DNA of 64,000 nt from Paenibacillus tarimensis (GCF_021532315.1 NZ_JAKGAO010000013.1:217505-281504), one strand, 5' to 3'; shown: positions 43,303 through 52,173, counted from the stretch's first letter. Made by a program: numbers and translations. Notes: a model not told the origin generated them from the sequence alone.

Positions 43303-43414
43303 CTGATTTCACCTCCCTCTCCAGCTGGGATAACAAGTCCTACCGTAACTTACCCAATCTTCGGGCAAATGGTACACCCTCTCTCCCAAAAAAAACAGCA
43401 GCCGTTTGGTTTGA

Positions 43415-43432
43415 ATCCCCGTCGCGGGGGAT
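43415..43432 (+). other. Short hairpin in leader of antiporter gene
   Basis: ATCCCC (43415-43420) and GGGGAT (43427-43432) with a 6-base loop lie about 50 bases before the antiporter ATG. No T-run follows, so it is not a terminator. It could be part of a structured leader, but it matches no ion-sensing riboswitch I can recall. Confidence 0.3.
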
Positions 43433-43484
43433 AATTTCCTATTAACAACACCTTCTCAAGGGTCACAACGAAAAGGAGACGCCT

Positions 43485-44675
43485 ATGACCGTCACTCATC
43501 TCTTGATTCTGCTTGCAATCGGATACACATTGTTCGCGCTCGATAAGAAGAGAAAAAGTATCCCGGTGCCCCTGCTGCTCGTCCTGATTGGGATGGGGTT
43601 ATCCTTGATCCCTTATTTCTCCTCCGTGGAGATTACGCGTAAAATGCTGTACGAGCTGCTGCTGCCTCCGCTTCTGTTCATCTCGGCATACCGTTTCTCC
43701 TACTCCTCCTTCCGCAAGCATGGCCTGATGATGACCCTGCTGAGTACAGTGGGGCTGCTGCTAACCGCCCTTCTGCTCGGAAGTCTGATTTGGCTTGTCG
43801 GTCCGCTGATGCTGTCGATGAGCTTCATAGCAGCACTTGTCATTGCTACGGTTCTGACGCCAACCGACCCGGTGTCGGTTGTTTCCGTTCTGAAGGAATC
43901 GGATGTCAAGCCGATGCTTGTATCGGTAATAGAAGGGGAATCCATGATTAATGACGGCACAAGTATCGTAGCCTTCACTATTGCGTCCAATATACTGCTG
44001 TCTAAGCACCCCTTTTCCATGGTGAACTTTCTGCAGGAATTCCTGACGGTATCTCTGGGGGGAGCAGCAATCGGACTCGTGGTCGGCTGGCTGCTTGCGA
44101 AGAGCATTTATTTTACCCACCATAAGGAATATCAGGTCATGCTCAGTATTGTAGTCTGTTATGGGAGCTTCCATATCGCCGAGCATATTCATGTGTCCGG
44201 GGTGCTCGCTGCTGTCATGTCCGGCCTTATGATGTCTTACGAGTTTCAGAAATCACAGAAGGAAGAGCATTTCCGGGATAGCCTGGAGGGCTTCTGGGGC
44301 GTAGTGGAGCCCAGCATTTCGTCGATAATCTTCCTGATCATCGGCATTGTATCCGTGAAGCATATTACATGGGAGCACTGGCCGCTGATGATTGTGATCT
44401 TCCTGATTTCACTGGTGGTCCGATATGTCATGCTGCTGGCGCTTGCCGGTCCGGTGAAGCCTTGGCGACAGGAGCTTGGCTGGAGGGGATTCATCATTCT
44501 GACTGCGGCCGACGTCCGGGGCACGATGTCTGTTGTGCTGCTGCTGACGCTGGTATCGAAGCAGATGCCGGAGAATCTGAATTTCATTCTGTCCATATCC
44601 TTCGGCGTCGTCCTTCTATCTCTAATTCTGCAGAGCGTGATCATCTATCCGCTCGCGAAGCTGGTGGAAAAATAA
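43485..44675 (+). CDS. Monovalent cation/H+ antiporter, CPA1 (NhaP/NhaK) family
   Basis: A 396-residue antiporter with about 11-12 membrane helices, exchanging Na+ (or K+) for protons at the cell membrane. The ion-binding region ATVLTPTDPVSVVSVLKESD holds the Asp of CPA1 proteins, followed by VSVIEGESMINDGTSIV with the conserved Glu and Asn-Asp; GWRGFIILTAADVRGTMSVV carries the conserved Arg. It lacks the long C-terminal hydrophilic domain of eukaryotic NHEs and of some NhaPs. ATG behind AAAAGGAGA. A bidirectional terminator separates it from the convergent oxidoreductase gene. Confidence 0.93.
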   Translation: MTVTHLLILLAIGYTLFALDKKRKSIPVPLLLVLIGMGLSLIPYFSSVEITRKMLYELLLPPLLFISAYRFSYSSFRKHGLMMTLLSTVGLLLTALLLGSLIWLVGPLMLSMSFIAALVIATVLTPTDPVSVVSVLKESDVKPMLVSVIEGESMINDGTSIVAFTIASNILLSKHPFSMVNFLQEFLTVSLGGAAIGLVVGWLLAKSIYFTHHKEYQVMLSIVVCYGSFHIAEHIHVSGVLAAVMSGLMMSYEFQKSQKEEHFRDSLEGFWGVVEPSISSIIFLIIGIVSVKHITWEHWPLMIVIFLISLVVRYVMLLALAGPVKPWRQELGWRGFIILTAADVRGTMSVVLLLTLVSKQMPENLNFILSISFGVVLLSLILQSVIIYPLAKLVEK

Positions 44676-44704
44676 CAGGAGCAGGGGTGACCCCCTGCTC
44701 CTGT
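44675..44704. terminator. Bidirectional terminator, antiporter / oxidoreductase
   Basis: ACAGGAGCAGGGG (44675-44687) pairs with CCCCTGCTCCTGT (44692-44704). A T-rich tail lies on the plus side (GCATTCTTCTTATT), and TTATTTTT follows leftwards. Confidence 0.85.
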
Positions 44705-44713
44705 GCATTCTTC

Positions 44714-45715
44714 TTATTGCCCGCTGCCGCCGATCTCAACCACGACCCGTCCCCTGGACTCCCCTCGCAGCATGGCGGCTGTAATGTCCGGTATCTGCTC
44801 CAGCTTAATACGGCTGCTCATCAGCGCTAGGCCGTCCGGCTTGTAAGTGCTGCCGAGCCAAGTCCACAGCCGCTCACGCAGCTCAGCCGGGGCATAAACC
44901 GAATCAATGCCGAGCAGCCGGACACCGCGCAGGATGAATGGCAGCACGGTTGCCGGAAGCTCGGTGCCTGCCGTCAGGCCGCTGGCTGCCACCGCTCCGC
45001 CATACTGCATGCGGCTGAGCACATTCGCCAGCACCGGACCGCCGACGCAGTCGACAGCGCCCGCCCATACCTGCCGATTCAGCGGTTTTCCGGCGCCTTC
45101 GAGCAGCTCCTCCCGCGAAGCAATTCGCGCCGCACCAAGCTGGCTCAGCAGCTCATGCATATCCGCCTTGCCTGTCGCAGCTGTCACTTCATAGCCCAGC
45201 TTTGCCAGAATGGCGACCGCTATGCTGCCAACGCCTCCTGACGCACCCGTGACAAGCACAGGGCCGCTGTCCGGTTGTATGCCGCTGTCCTGCAGCGCTG
45301 CCACGGACATGGCCGCCGTGAATCCGGCTGTCCCAAGCAGCATGGTCTCCTGAAGTGTCAGTCCCTCAAGCCGATGAAGCAGCCATTCCGCTGGCATCCG
45401 CGCATATTCGCTGTAGCCGCCATAATGGCTGACGCCAAGCTCATAGCCGGTCGCGAACACTTCATCCCCCGGCTGAAACTTGGGTGATGCACTCTCCACG
45501 ACTATACCCGCCGCATCAATACCCGGTATGAACGGATACTCCTTGACGATCCTGCCGCCTGGCGAGCAGGCAAGCGCATCCTTGTAATTCACGCTGGAAT
45601 ACATGACACGTACTAGCACGCCGCCCTCCGGAAGCTGCTCCTCCCGCATATTCTTGATGCCTGCGGTCACTCCGCCCTCTGTCCGTTCGATCACCAACGC
45701 CCTGAAATGTTCCAT
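44714..45715 (-). CDS. NADPH:quinone oxidoreductase, YhdH/YhfP family (MDR)
   Basis: A 333-residue medium-chain dehydrogenase/reductase of the YhdH (AcuI) group, whose members reduce quinones or acrylyl-CoA with NADPH. The N-terminal GVLVRVMYSSVNYKDALACS, GIDAAGIV and the Rossmann motif VTGASGGVGSIAVAILAKLG are conserved; zinc ligands are absent, as usual. The ATG at 45715 is preceded by GGGGTGA, giving the family length of about 325-335; the longer frame to 45781 adds residues without similarity. No pathway neighbours indicate the natural substrate. Confidence 0.92.
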   Translation of the reverse strand: MEHFRALVIERTEGGVTAGIKNMREEQLPEGGVLVRVMYSSVNYKDALACSPGGRIVKEYPFIPGIDAAGIVVESASPKFQPGDEVFATGYELGVSHYGGYSEYARMPAEWLLHRLEGLTLQETMLLGTAGFTAAMSVAALQDSGIQPDSGPVLVTGASGGVGSIAVAILAKLGYEVTAATGKADMHELLSQLGAARIASREELLEGAGKPLNRQVWAGAVDCVGGPVLANVLSRMQYGGAVAASGLTAGTELPATVLPFILRGVRLLGIDSVYAPAELRERLWTWLGSTYKPDGLALMSSRIKLEQIPDITAAMLRGESRGRVVVEIGGSGQ

Positions 45716-45875
45716 CCTCGTCGTCACCCCGTCTGTTGTTTCTATAGGTCCGGGACGGCACGGCCGTGGCAAGCCGTTCATCCCGCTATCTGTCTTTATT
45801 CTTTACCACCATATCCGGTCCCTGACCAGTCCGCTGTGATATTCAGTATGGCATGCATACCGTCTGTCCGGCGGC

Positions 45876-45911
45876 AAAAGAAAGGACGGCCTGCATCCGC
45901 TGCAGCCGCCC
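45876..45911 (-). terminator. Terminator after AHSA1-family gene
   Basis: GGACGGC (45884-45890) and GCCGCCC (45905-45911), with CTGCA/TGCAG inside. Read leftwards, CTTTCTTTTG follows the stem. Confidence 0.82.
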
Positions 45912-45919
45912 TACCGATA

Positions 45920-46369
45920 TTATTCTCCCAGCTGAAGCGTATGTCCCGTCTCTGCCAGCGTCTTGATATTGCTCAGAATCATCCACCAGCTCGCCCGCGC
46001 ATTCTCCACCCCGGGATGGTTCTCCGTCCACTGATCGTTAATCAGCGTCAGCTTCGTGCACTCCCCGATCTTCTCCAGCGTATAGGTCATCCGCGATTCC
46101 AGCTCCGCATGATTCGGATAATACGAAGGACCCGGATGCTCTGTTAGGCTGAGCCGCTTGCCTGGCTCGCAGGCCAGAATGGTTCCGTACACATGAACCG
46201 TCTCATCCCCGTCACTGCCCGGACCCCTGTATTCGAACGGATCGCCCTCCCGTAAGGTCGAGCGCAGTTCACAGCCGTAGAAGATGCTGCGCGTCCCTTC
46301 CTTCGAGGTGAGGATTTCCCATACCTTGTCCGGATTAGCCCCAATGTAAAACTCGTACTTCAGCTCCAT
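45920..46369 (-). CDS. SRPBCC protein, AHSA1 (Hsp90 ATPase activator homologue) type
   Basis: A 149-residue helix-grip protein of the AHSA1/YndB group: MELKYEFYIGANPDKVWEIL, FYGCELRSTLREGDPFEYRG, then LTLINDQWTENHPGVENARA and the C-terminal helix ASWWMILSNIKTLAETG. In bacteria such proteins bind small hydrophobic ligands, not Hsp90; the specific role is unknown. The ATG at 46369 follows GGGAG by 8 bases. It is divergent from an AraC-type regulator 150 bases away, which may control it, an arrangement often seen with SRPBCC genes. Confidence 0.9.
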   Translation of the reverse strand: MELKYEFYIGANPDKVWEILTSKEGTRSIFYGCELRSTLREGDPFEYRGPGSDGDETVHVYGTILACEPGKRLSLTEHPGPSYYPNHAELESRMTYTLEKIGECTKLTLINDQWTENHPGVENARASWWMILSNIKTLAETGHTLQLGE

Positions 46370-46517
46370 TGTCCACACTCCCGAGTTGTGATATTTTCTA
46401 GGAAAAGTTTAGCTGCCTGCTCACGTAAGATTATCATAGCATCCTGTCCGCTGCCTGTATTGTAAAAACGCGACACCTGCGCCAACCCCACCCTTACAGC
46501 GAACTGGAGTGATGGCT

Positions 46518-47315
46518 GTGACCGAACACAAGCGTCCCAGCATGGGCGTGATGCATCTAAACCGGCGGGAGCCCAAATTCCATCTGTCCCGTATTCAGCC
46601 CGCTGCGGATATTGGCTTCTTCGTTAAACATTATTGGATTGTCAGCTGGGATTTGACCGGAGAGGAGCCTTATTCACAGTCCGTGATCCCGAATCCTTGC
46701 GCCAACCTGGTCGTTGAGAAGGGCGGTTCATTCATCTACGGAGCGGCCAAGCATGTGTATGAGAAGCGGCTCCAGGGCAGCGGGAGCGTATTCGGCATTA
46801 AATTCCGGCCAGGCGGCCTGTATCCCTTCATCAGGCAGCCTGTTACCGCCCTCTACGGCCGTCCGCTGGAGGTGGGAGCCGTGCTTGGAACAGGCGGGGC
46901 AGCGGCCGAAGCCCTCATTCTCGGCCACAACAACTTGGAAGACATGGCAGCCGAGGCAGACAAGCTGATCCGGCCCATGCTGCCGGAAGAGGACGGAACA
47001 GTAGCCTGGCTGAATCAAGTGATAGACCATATTCAAGCTGACAAGTCATTAACGCGCGTCGAAGATATCTGTATTAAGTTTGACGTAAACAAGCGGACCC
47101 TGCAGCGGCTCTTCAGCCAATATGTCGGCCTCACTCCTAAGTGGGTGATCAAGCTGTGCCGCCTCCAGCATGCCGCCGAAGTGATGGACCAAGGCGGCAG
47201 TCTCGACCTGCTGCAGCTGGCGCATGAGCTCGGCTACCATGATCAGCCGCACTTTATCCGGGACTTCAAGGCGGCTGTCGGCGTCACACCTGCAAGCTAT
47301 ATGGCGATGGAATAA
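46518..47315 (+). CDS. AraC family transcriptional regulator
   Basis: A 265-residue regulator. The N-terminal effector part (about 15-150, with YWIVSWDLTGEEPYSQSVIP and GIKFRPGGLYPFIRQPVTAL) is of the DUF6597 type, and the C-terminal AraC helix-turn-helix pair (about 165-260) reads DICIKFDVNKRTLQRLFSQY and ALELGYHDQPHFIRDFK-like residues (LAHELGYHDQPHFIRDF). The start is uncertain: GTG at 46509, ATG at 46512 or GTG at 46518; the last has GGAG at 8 bases and is preferred. It probably controls the divergent AHSA1-type gene (inference). Confidence 0.9.
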   Translation: MTEHKRPSMGVMHLNRREPKFHLSRIQPAADIGFFVKHYWIVSWDLTGEEPYSQSVIPNPCANLVVEKGGSFIYGAAKHVYEKRLQGSGSVFGIKFRPGGLYPFIRQPVTALYGRPLEVGAVLGTGGAAAEALILGHNNLEDMAAEADKLIRPMLPEEDGTVAWLNQVIDHIQADKSLTRVEDICIKFDVNKRTLQRLFSQYVGLTPKWVIKLCRLQHAAEVMDQGGSLDLLQLAHELGYHDQPHFIRDFKAAVGVTPASYMAME

Positions 47316-47321
47316 CGAAGC

Positions 47322-47363
47322 AAAGGCCGCAGGAGCGATTAGACCTCGCCTCCAGCGGCCTTT
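47322..47363. terminator. Bidirectional terminator, araC / P450
   Basis: AAAGGCCGC (47322-47330) pairs with GCGGCCTTT (47355-47363), with GGAG/CTCC inside. It lies between convergent genes. Confidence 0.8.
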
Positions 47364-47391
47364 GCCGTGTAACCTGGCATTTTCCTTATTC

Positions 47392-48585
47392 TTATGTAAA
47401 CGTAACCGGAATCGACTCGTAACCGAACACGAAGGAGCCCGGCGTACGCTCCAGCCTTGCACCATCTGCCAGCTGCAGATTCCGGCAGCGCTTCAGCAGG
47501 GCCGTCGCGGCAATCCTTGCCTCCAGCCGGGCCAGCGGCGCGCCAAGGCAGAAGTGAATGCCCTGTCCGAAGGCCAGATGCTGATTCGGCTTCCGGTCCG
47601 GTATGAAGCGGTCCGCTTGCGGAAACTTGGACTCATCCCGGTTGGCGGAGCCCATCCAGACAACGATCTCTTCATTGGCCCGGATCAGCTTGCCGCCCAG
47701 CTCCACATCCTCAATGGCCCGCCTGCTGAGGCTCTGGATCGGGGAGCGGTAGCGCAGCGATTCCTCCAGCGCCGCAGGGATCAGCTCGGGCTCTGCATAC
47801 AGCCGCGCCAATGCTTCGGGATTTTCCAGGAAGGTCACAGCCGCGTTGCCGATTAGATTCGTCGTCGTCTCATTCCCGGCAACCAGCAGCAGCAGACAGA
47901 AGCTGAGCAGTGACGGCATGTCCAGATGCTCATCGCCAATCTTCGCCCGCAGCAGCTCGGAGACCAGATCATCGCCAGGATTTCTCCGCCGCTTCTCAAT
48001 TACTTCTCCGAAATACCGGTACAGCTCGCCTGCCGCCTGATGCTTGGCCATTGTCAGCTCTTCAGCGGTCTGCCCTGAAGCAGGATCAGCGGATGCGACC
48101 AGACGGTCGGACCAATCCTTAAACAGCCCGCGGTCCTGCGCTGGCACGCCTAGCATCTCGGCAATTACAATGACTGGGAGCGGATAAGAGAAATCCCGGA
48201 TAATGTCCATGCTGCCTTGGCCGTCAACTGCGTCCAGCAGCTCATCCGCGATCGCTTCTATCCGGTCGGCCTGCATATCAATTGACTTCTGGGTGAAGGC
48301 CTGACTCACCAGACCGCGATACTGCTTATGCCTTGGAGGATCCATCCCGATTAAGCTGAACGCTTCGCCATCCCCAGATGTCTGAGATGAAAAACGCTTA
48401 TAATCACTCAGCACGCCATGGACAAGCTCATAGCTGAATAAGTCCCAGGCTCCCCGCTCCTCATCATAGTGAATCCCGCCGCGCGACCGCATCTCTGCAT
48501 ACCATTCAAAAGGTGAAGCCGCTTCCGACAATGCCCGGGGCGTAATGAAGGCCCGCTGTGTCTGACGCTGATTCTGCTCACTCAT
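47392..48585 (-). CDS. Cytochrome P450
   Basis: A 397-residue soluble bacterial P450, similar in length and motifs to the CYP107/CYP109 kind. The oxygen-activating I-helix reads LLVAGNETTTN (normally A/G-G-x-D/E-T), the K-helix EESLRYRSP holds ExxR, and the heme-binding loop FGQGIHFCLGAPLARLE places the ligand Cys near residue 342. The ATG at 48585 follows GAGGAGGG; the frame from 48600 adds five residues. No ferredoxin, ferredoxin reductase or biosynthetic cluster is adjacent, so redox partner and substrate are unknown. Confidence 0.95.
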   Translation of the reverse strand: MSEQNQRQTQRAFITPRALSEAASPFEWYAEMRSRGGIHYDEERGAWDLFSYELVHGVLSDYKRFSSQTSGDGEAFSLIGMDPPRHKQYRGLVSQAFTQKSIDMQADRIEAIADELLDAVDGQGSMDIIRDFSYPLPVIVIAEMLGVPAQDRGLFKDWSDRLVASADPASGQTAEELTMAKHQAAGELYRYFGEVIEKRRRNPGDDLVSELLRAKIGDEHLDMPSLLSFCLLLLVAGNETTTNLIGNAAVTFLENPEALARLYAEPELIPAALEESLRYRSPIQSLSRRAIEDVELGGKLIRANEEIVVWMGSANRDESKFPQADRFIPDRKPNQHLAFGQGIHFCLGAPLARLEARIAATALLKRCRNLQLADGARLERTPGSFVFGYESIPVTFT

Positions 48586-48737
48586 CCTATCCCTCCTCAT
48601 CCTAAAAGCATCTCTATTATATCCCAGTTCACTATACGATTTCTAATTCAGGGAATAAGAGGGTGACAGGAAGAAGGCACGGACAGCCAGGTTATCTAAC
48701 CAGCGGGAAATCACGGACGGAGGCGATGTTCCTGCCG

Positions 48738-49403
48738 CTACCAGCGAATCTGTCCAAGCTGCCGCAGGACCATATTGCGCACAGCCGGTTCAAGCGGCCA
48801 TCCTGAAATTTCACTGCGGAGCCGCTCCATACCGCTGTACCCCTTAGCGATCCCGTTCAGCCTGGCAGCCAGGGTGGAATCTATCATTTTACCAGGTGAA
48901 GGATACAGCTGCTCAAGCTTTGCGACCGCATCCGGGTAGCGCTTCAGATAATATTTCTGATGTTTATCTTCAGCCCTGTAGAAATGCTCATACGGCTGAA
49001 TATCCGTCGCTAGCTCCCCGATCTCGCGCTCTCTCAGCGCCTTGATCTTCAGCATCGCCCTCCGCTGCTCCTCATCCCGGTACAGCAGGAGCGAGCGGTA
49101 CTGCAGCCCCTTATACCCGTTAATATTCACCGGCTTATGATGCGACCAGAAGACATTCAGCAGCTCATCGAGCGCAATGACAGCCGGGTCATATTCCACC
49201 TCGACCATCTCGGAATGATCACCCATCTGCTTATAAGTCGGTGCAGGCGCTGAGCCTCCGGCATAGCCAGTGCTCGTCCGCAGCACACCCGGCAGGCTGC
49301 CAAAGAGCGCTTCCGGTCCCCAGAAGCAGCCCATGCCAAGCGTAAGAGCGGCCTTATTTTCCGTCCCGCACCAATGCCCCTCGTTCGTATTTCCAACCTG
49401 CAT
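48738..49403 (-). CDS. msrA: Peptide methionine (S)-S-oxide reductase MsrA
   Basis: A 221-residue MsrA that repairs oxidised methionine. The active-site motif GCFWGPEALF has the catalytic Cys at residue 26; YAGGSAPAPTYKQMGDHSE and EYDPAVIALDELLNVFW are conserved substrate-pocket segments. The C-terminus carries about 50 residues beyond the minimal domain (from SPGKMIDSTLAARLNGIAKG), including the helical stretch seen in some Bacillales; resolving cysteines of the usual kind are not obvious there. The ATG at 49403 follows GGGGGG; the frame to 49427 has a weak site. No msrB adjacent. Confidence 0.93.
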   Translation of the reverse strand: MQVGNTNEGHWCGTENKAALTLGMGCFWGPEALFGSLPGVLRTSTGYAGGSAPAPTYKQMGDHSEMVEVEYDPAVIALDELLNVFWSHHKPVNINGYKGLQYRSLLLYRDEEQRRAMLKIKALREREIGELATDIQPYEHFYRAEDKHQKYYLKRYPDAVAKLEQLYPSPGKMIDSTLAARLNGIAKGYSGMERLRSEISGWPLEPAVRNMVLRQLGQIRW

Positions 49404-49554
49404 AGGCTCAAGCCCCCCCTGTCTCATTAATCCGCATTATCGTTAACCCAGCTAACCATACGCCGCATTAAACACAGAAGCCCGGCATTCGGTAACAATA
49501 GGCTTAGGCATTCATACCCTGTAGTAAACTTCATGCAAAAAGGAGAACCCTCAA

Positions 49555-50184
49555 ATGGCAACCTTCCAGCTTCCGGCAGGCATTCATCCGCAGCTCTGGT
49601 CTGCGCCAGGCGTTACCATCTATTATCCGCATGTATACGGTCTGACTAACCGCTATGCGGAGCAGCAAATCAACCGCACGATTCTGCATACGCTCGCCCT
49701 TATCCAACAGGAGCAGGCAGTCAATCAGCCGGGCCACGGCATGGGAACAGAGGTAACCGGCCACTTTGAAATCAAAACCAATGAGCGGGGAATACTTAGC
49801 CTGATGCTGACCAACTACACCTTCTCTCCCCCGGCGGCTCACGGCTATACGATTGCCAGGTCCCTGACCTTTGACACGCAGACCGGCCGGCTGTATACGC
49901 TGCAGGACTTGTTCAAGCCGGAGTCCGATTATGTGCGCGTCCTATCGGCTGAGGTCGCTGCCCAGATTAAGCAGCGGGACATCCCGGTGCTCCAAGAGTT
50001 CACATCCATCCGTCCGGATCAGGATTATTACTTGGCGGATAAAGCACTGGTTATTTATTTTCCGCTGTACGAAATCACACCTTACGCCGCAGGCTTCCCG
50101 ATGTTCCCCATATCCGTCTATGTCCTGCTGCCGATCGCTGCTGAACAGGGACCGCTGGACACGCTGGCCGCTGATATTGCCTGA
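49555..50184 (+). CDS. DUF4163/DUF3298 family protein
   Basis: A 209-residue protein with the DUF4163 plus DUF3298 pattern seen in RsiV and other Bacillales proteins. The N-terminal IYYPHVYGLTNRYAEQQINR, the middle HGYTIARSLTFDTQTGRLYT, and LADKALVIYFPLYEITPYAAG near the end are its marks. Unlike RsiV it has no N-terminal membrane anchor or sigma-binding part, and no signal peptide is apparent, so it would be cytoplasmic or exported by another route. In RsiV the DUF3298 domain binds lysozyme; whether this one binds a ligand is not known. The ATG follows AAAGGAGA. Confidence 0.82.
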   Translation: MATFQLPAGIHPQLWSAPGVTIYYPHVYGLTNRYAEQQINRTILHTLALIQQEQAVNQPGHGMGTEVTGHFEIKTNERGILSLMLTNYTFSPPAAHGYTIARSLTFDTQTGRLYTLQDLFKPESDYVRVLSAEVAAQIKQRDIPVLQEFTSIRPDQDYYLADKALVIYFPLYEITPYAAGFPMFPISVYVLLPIAAEQGPLDTLAADIA

Positions 50185-50309
50185 TCCCCCCCACCTCCCC
50201 CGCAGGTCTTGAAGCTGCCGCAGCAGCGCCAGTTTCCTCCTGCACCCAAGTTGTGCTACAATACTGAAATTGCTTCTTGGTACCATGCGAGGGAGGTTTA
50301 TGATTCACC

Positions 50310-50927
50310 ATGTTAATTATCGGCATCGCGGGCGGCACAGGCTCCGGCAAAACAACCGTCGCCCGCTCTGTTATCCATCGTCTCGGACCGGACAAAGTCA
50401 CGTTCATTTCGCAGGATAACTATTACAAGGATCACCCGCATCTCAGCCTGGCTGAACGGGAACTCAACAACTATGACCATCCGTTTGCCTTCGATAACGA
50501 GCTGCTTATCCAGCATCTCAGTCTGCTGAAGGCGGGACAAGCCGCGCAGGCGCCTGTGTATGATTTTACCATTCATGCGCGTTCCACAACCGAGAGCGTT
50601 GAGCTTCGCCCGAACAAAATTGTCATCATCGAAGGGCTGCACGTGCTCTCCGACGAGAAGCTGCGCGCGCTGCTGGACATCAAGGTGTTCGTCGATACAG
50701 ACCCGGATGTGCGCATTCTGCGGAGGGTGCTTCGCGACATTGAGGAGCGCGGCCGGTCGATCCAGTCCATTCATGATCAGTATCTGGGCACGGTCAAGCC
50801 GATGCACGAAGCGTTCATCGAGCCTTCCAAGAAATATGCGAACCTCATTATACCCGAAGGCGGTCATAACGAAGTCGGCGTTGAGCTGCTGACCACCCTG
50901 ACGGAAAAATATTTGACCCGCGGCTGA
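50310..50927 (+). CDS. udk: Uridine kinase
   Basis: A 205-residue uridine/cytidine kinase of the pyrimidine salvage pathway, phosphorylating uridine with ATP or GTP. The P-loop GGTGSGKT lies at residues 8-15; SQDNYYKDHPHLSLAERELN and NYDHPFAFDNELL are the nucleoside-binding signature, and FVDTDPDVRILRRVLRDIEE and YANLIIPEGGHNEVGVELL complete the family pattern. Length is standard. The ribosome binding site GAGGGAGG is somewhat distant (13 bases) but no better start exists. It ends at a shared hairpin with the downstream convergent tetR gene. Confidence 0.95.
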   Translation: MLIIGIAGGTGSGKTTVARSVIHRLGPDKVTFISQDNYYKDHPHLSLAERELNNYDHPFAFDNELLIQHLSLLKAGQAAQAPVYDFTIHARSTTESVELRPNKIVIIEGLHVLSDEKLRALLDIKVFVDTDPDVRILRRVLRDIEERGRSIQSIHDQYLGTVKPMHEAFIEPSKKYANLIIPEGGHNEVGVELLTTLTEKYLTRG

Positions 50928-50960
50928 CAGCCGTCGTGATTTAGCAGTGTTAAGAAGAAT

Positions 50961-51008
50961 AGACAGCCTCAGCATGGACTTATGGTCCACGCCGGGGCTG
51001 TCTTCTTT
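50961..51008. terminator. Bidirectional terminator, udk / tetR
   Basis: AGACAGCC (50961-50968) pairs with GGCTGTCT (50996-51003), with TGGAC/GTCCA inside. TCTTCTTTAT follows on the plus strand; TTCTTCTTAAC follows leftwards. Confidence 0.78.
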
Positions 51009-51009
51009 A

Positions 51010-51573
51010 TCAGATGCGGCGGATGCCTGTCAGCAGGATATCGACCATACCGGTCAGCGCTTGCTCCATGGGCTTGGCCGGCTGCCCGCTCTGCCCCGCA
51101 AGCTCGGGGTCCATCAGCCGATACCAGGCACCAACGTATATCTGGATGAACAGCTCCACATCGAAGTCACGCAGCAGGCCGCTGTCCACGCCTTCACGAA
51201 ACAGCACCCGGATGTTGTCCCATCCCTTGTCGATATGGGTCTGCACAACCTCCCACTGGTCCGGATACCGCATCTTAAGCTCGCTTAAGATCTGAATATC
51301 GTGGAAGGCTACTCCCCTTGGCAGCACAATCAGGGCTTGATGCAGCTTATCCATGAGTGTAAGGGAAGGCTCCTCCATAAGTTTCTCCTCCGCCTCGGTC
51401 ATCTCGGTCACCGCACGTTCGACGACAGCCGCAATGATCTCCTCCTTCGAACCAAAATGCTGGTACAGCGTCTTCGTGCTGATTCCCAGCCTCCCGGCCA
51501 CATCCCGGATGGAGAACCGGAGCCCGCGGTAATTCATCTCCTGAACGGCTGCCTGCATAATCCGCTCCTTCAT
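51010..51573 (-). CDS. TetR family regulator (YvaF-like context)
   Basis: A 187-residue TetR-type repressor; helix-turn-helix about residues 5-50 (SIRDVAGRLGISTKTLYQHF, GSKEEIIAAVV), then a helical ligand domain. The ATG at 51573 follows GAGGTG within the end of the yvaD-like gene, only three bases after its stop, so the two are co-transcribed. In B. subtilis the order yvaD-yvaE-yvaF puts a DUF5360 membrane protein and an SMR efflux pump before a TetR gene; here the SMR gene is missing. It likely represses its own two-gene operon. Confidence 0.9.
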   Translation of the reverse strand: MKERIMQAAVQEMNYRGLRFSIRDVAGRLGISTKTLYQHFGSKEEIIAAVVERAVTEMTEAEEKLMEEPSLTLMDKLHQALIVLPRGVAFHDIQILSELKMRYPDQWEVVQTHIDKGWDNIRVLFREGVDSGLLRDFDVELFIQIYVGAWYRLMDPELAGQSGQPAKPMEQALTGMVDILLTGIRRI

Positions 51574-51576
51574 GCC

Positions 51577-52023
51577 TTACACCTCATCCGAGACTTCGGA
51601 TGAACCGGTCAGAGCGCCGATCCTCTTCTGCTGGCCGGCCTTAATCAGACGCGGCAGATAGAACAGCGGATAAATCAGCAGGAACAGGTTTGGCGTCCAC
51701 CACATAGGGTCCAGATCCAGACGGAAGCTCCAGAAGGCAATCGCCTGCAGCCCGGAGCAGGACGTCATCACAAGCGAGACGATGGCAAGCGGCTTCCATA
51801 AGGCATGTCCCCTGTTATAGCAGCTGATGCTCCACAGCCCGGTTATCGAAATGAACAAATCCAGCGGGACAAACGACAGGTTCCACGCCACCAGCAGCTC
51901 GTTGTGATAATCCTGATACAAGTACTCAGGCGGGATCAGGTGCAGGAACGTTATCGTCCAGTAGATCAGAAAGCCCACATCCGTAGCGATCATAAGCCCT
52001 TTGAGTGATTTTGGCATTGACAT
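51577..52023 (-). CDS. DUF5360 membrane protein, YvaD-like
   Basis: A 148-residue protein with four membrane helices (GLMIATDVGFLIYWTITFLH, LSFVPLDLFISITGLWSI, PLAIVSLVMTSCSGLQAIAF, FLLIYPLFYLPRLI). The pattern LLVAWNLSFVPLDLFISITG and WWTPNLFLLIYPLFYL matches the DUF5360/YvaD family as I recall it. Function unknown. The ATG follows AGGGGAG, and a TetR gene overlaps its end, giving a regulated two-gene operon. Confidence 0.82.
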   Translation of the reverse strand: MSMPKSLKGLMIATDVGFLIYWTITFLHLIPPEYLYQDYHNELLVAWNLSFVPLDLFISITGLWSISCYNRGHALWKPLAIVSLVMTSCSGLQAIAFWSFRLDLDPMWWTPNLFLLIYPLFYLPRLIKAGQQKRIGALTGSSEVSDEV

Positions 52024-52136
52024 CAGACTCCCCTTCTTGATAAGTGGCGAATAAAGATAAGGAAAACATTATGTTTTACTTGTTTTCCGTATGATAATAG
52101 CGCATATCCTGGTCAGGAGTCAACCGGCAGGCAGCA

Positions 52137-52173
52137 GCGGCTTTGCCCCCCTCAGACGAAGGGGCAAAGCCGC
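52137..52173. terminator. Hairpin after ABC-class ATPase gene
   Basis: GCGGCTTTGCCCC (52137-52149) pairs with GGGGCAAAGCCGC (52161-52173), 13 bp. It lies about 50 bases past the stop of the ATPase; there is no T-run, so termination may be imperfect. Confidence 0.6.
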
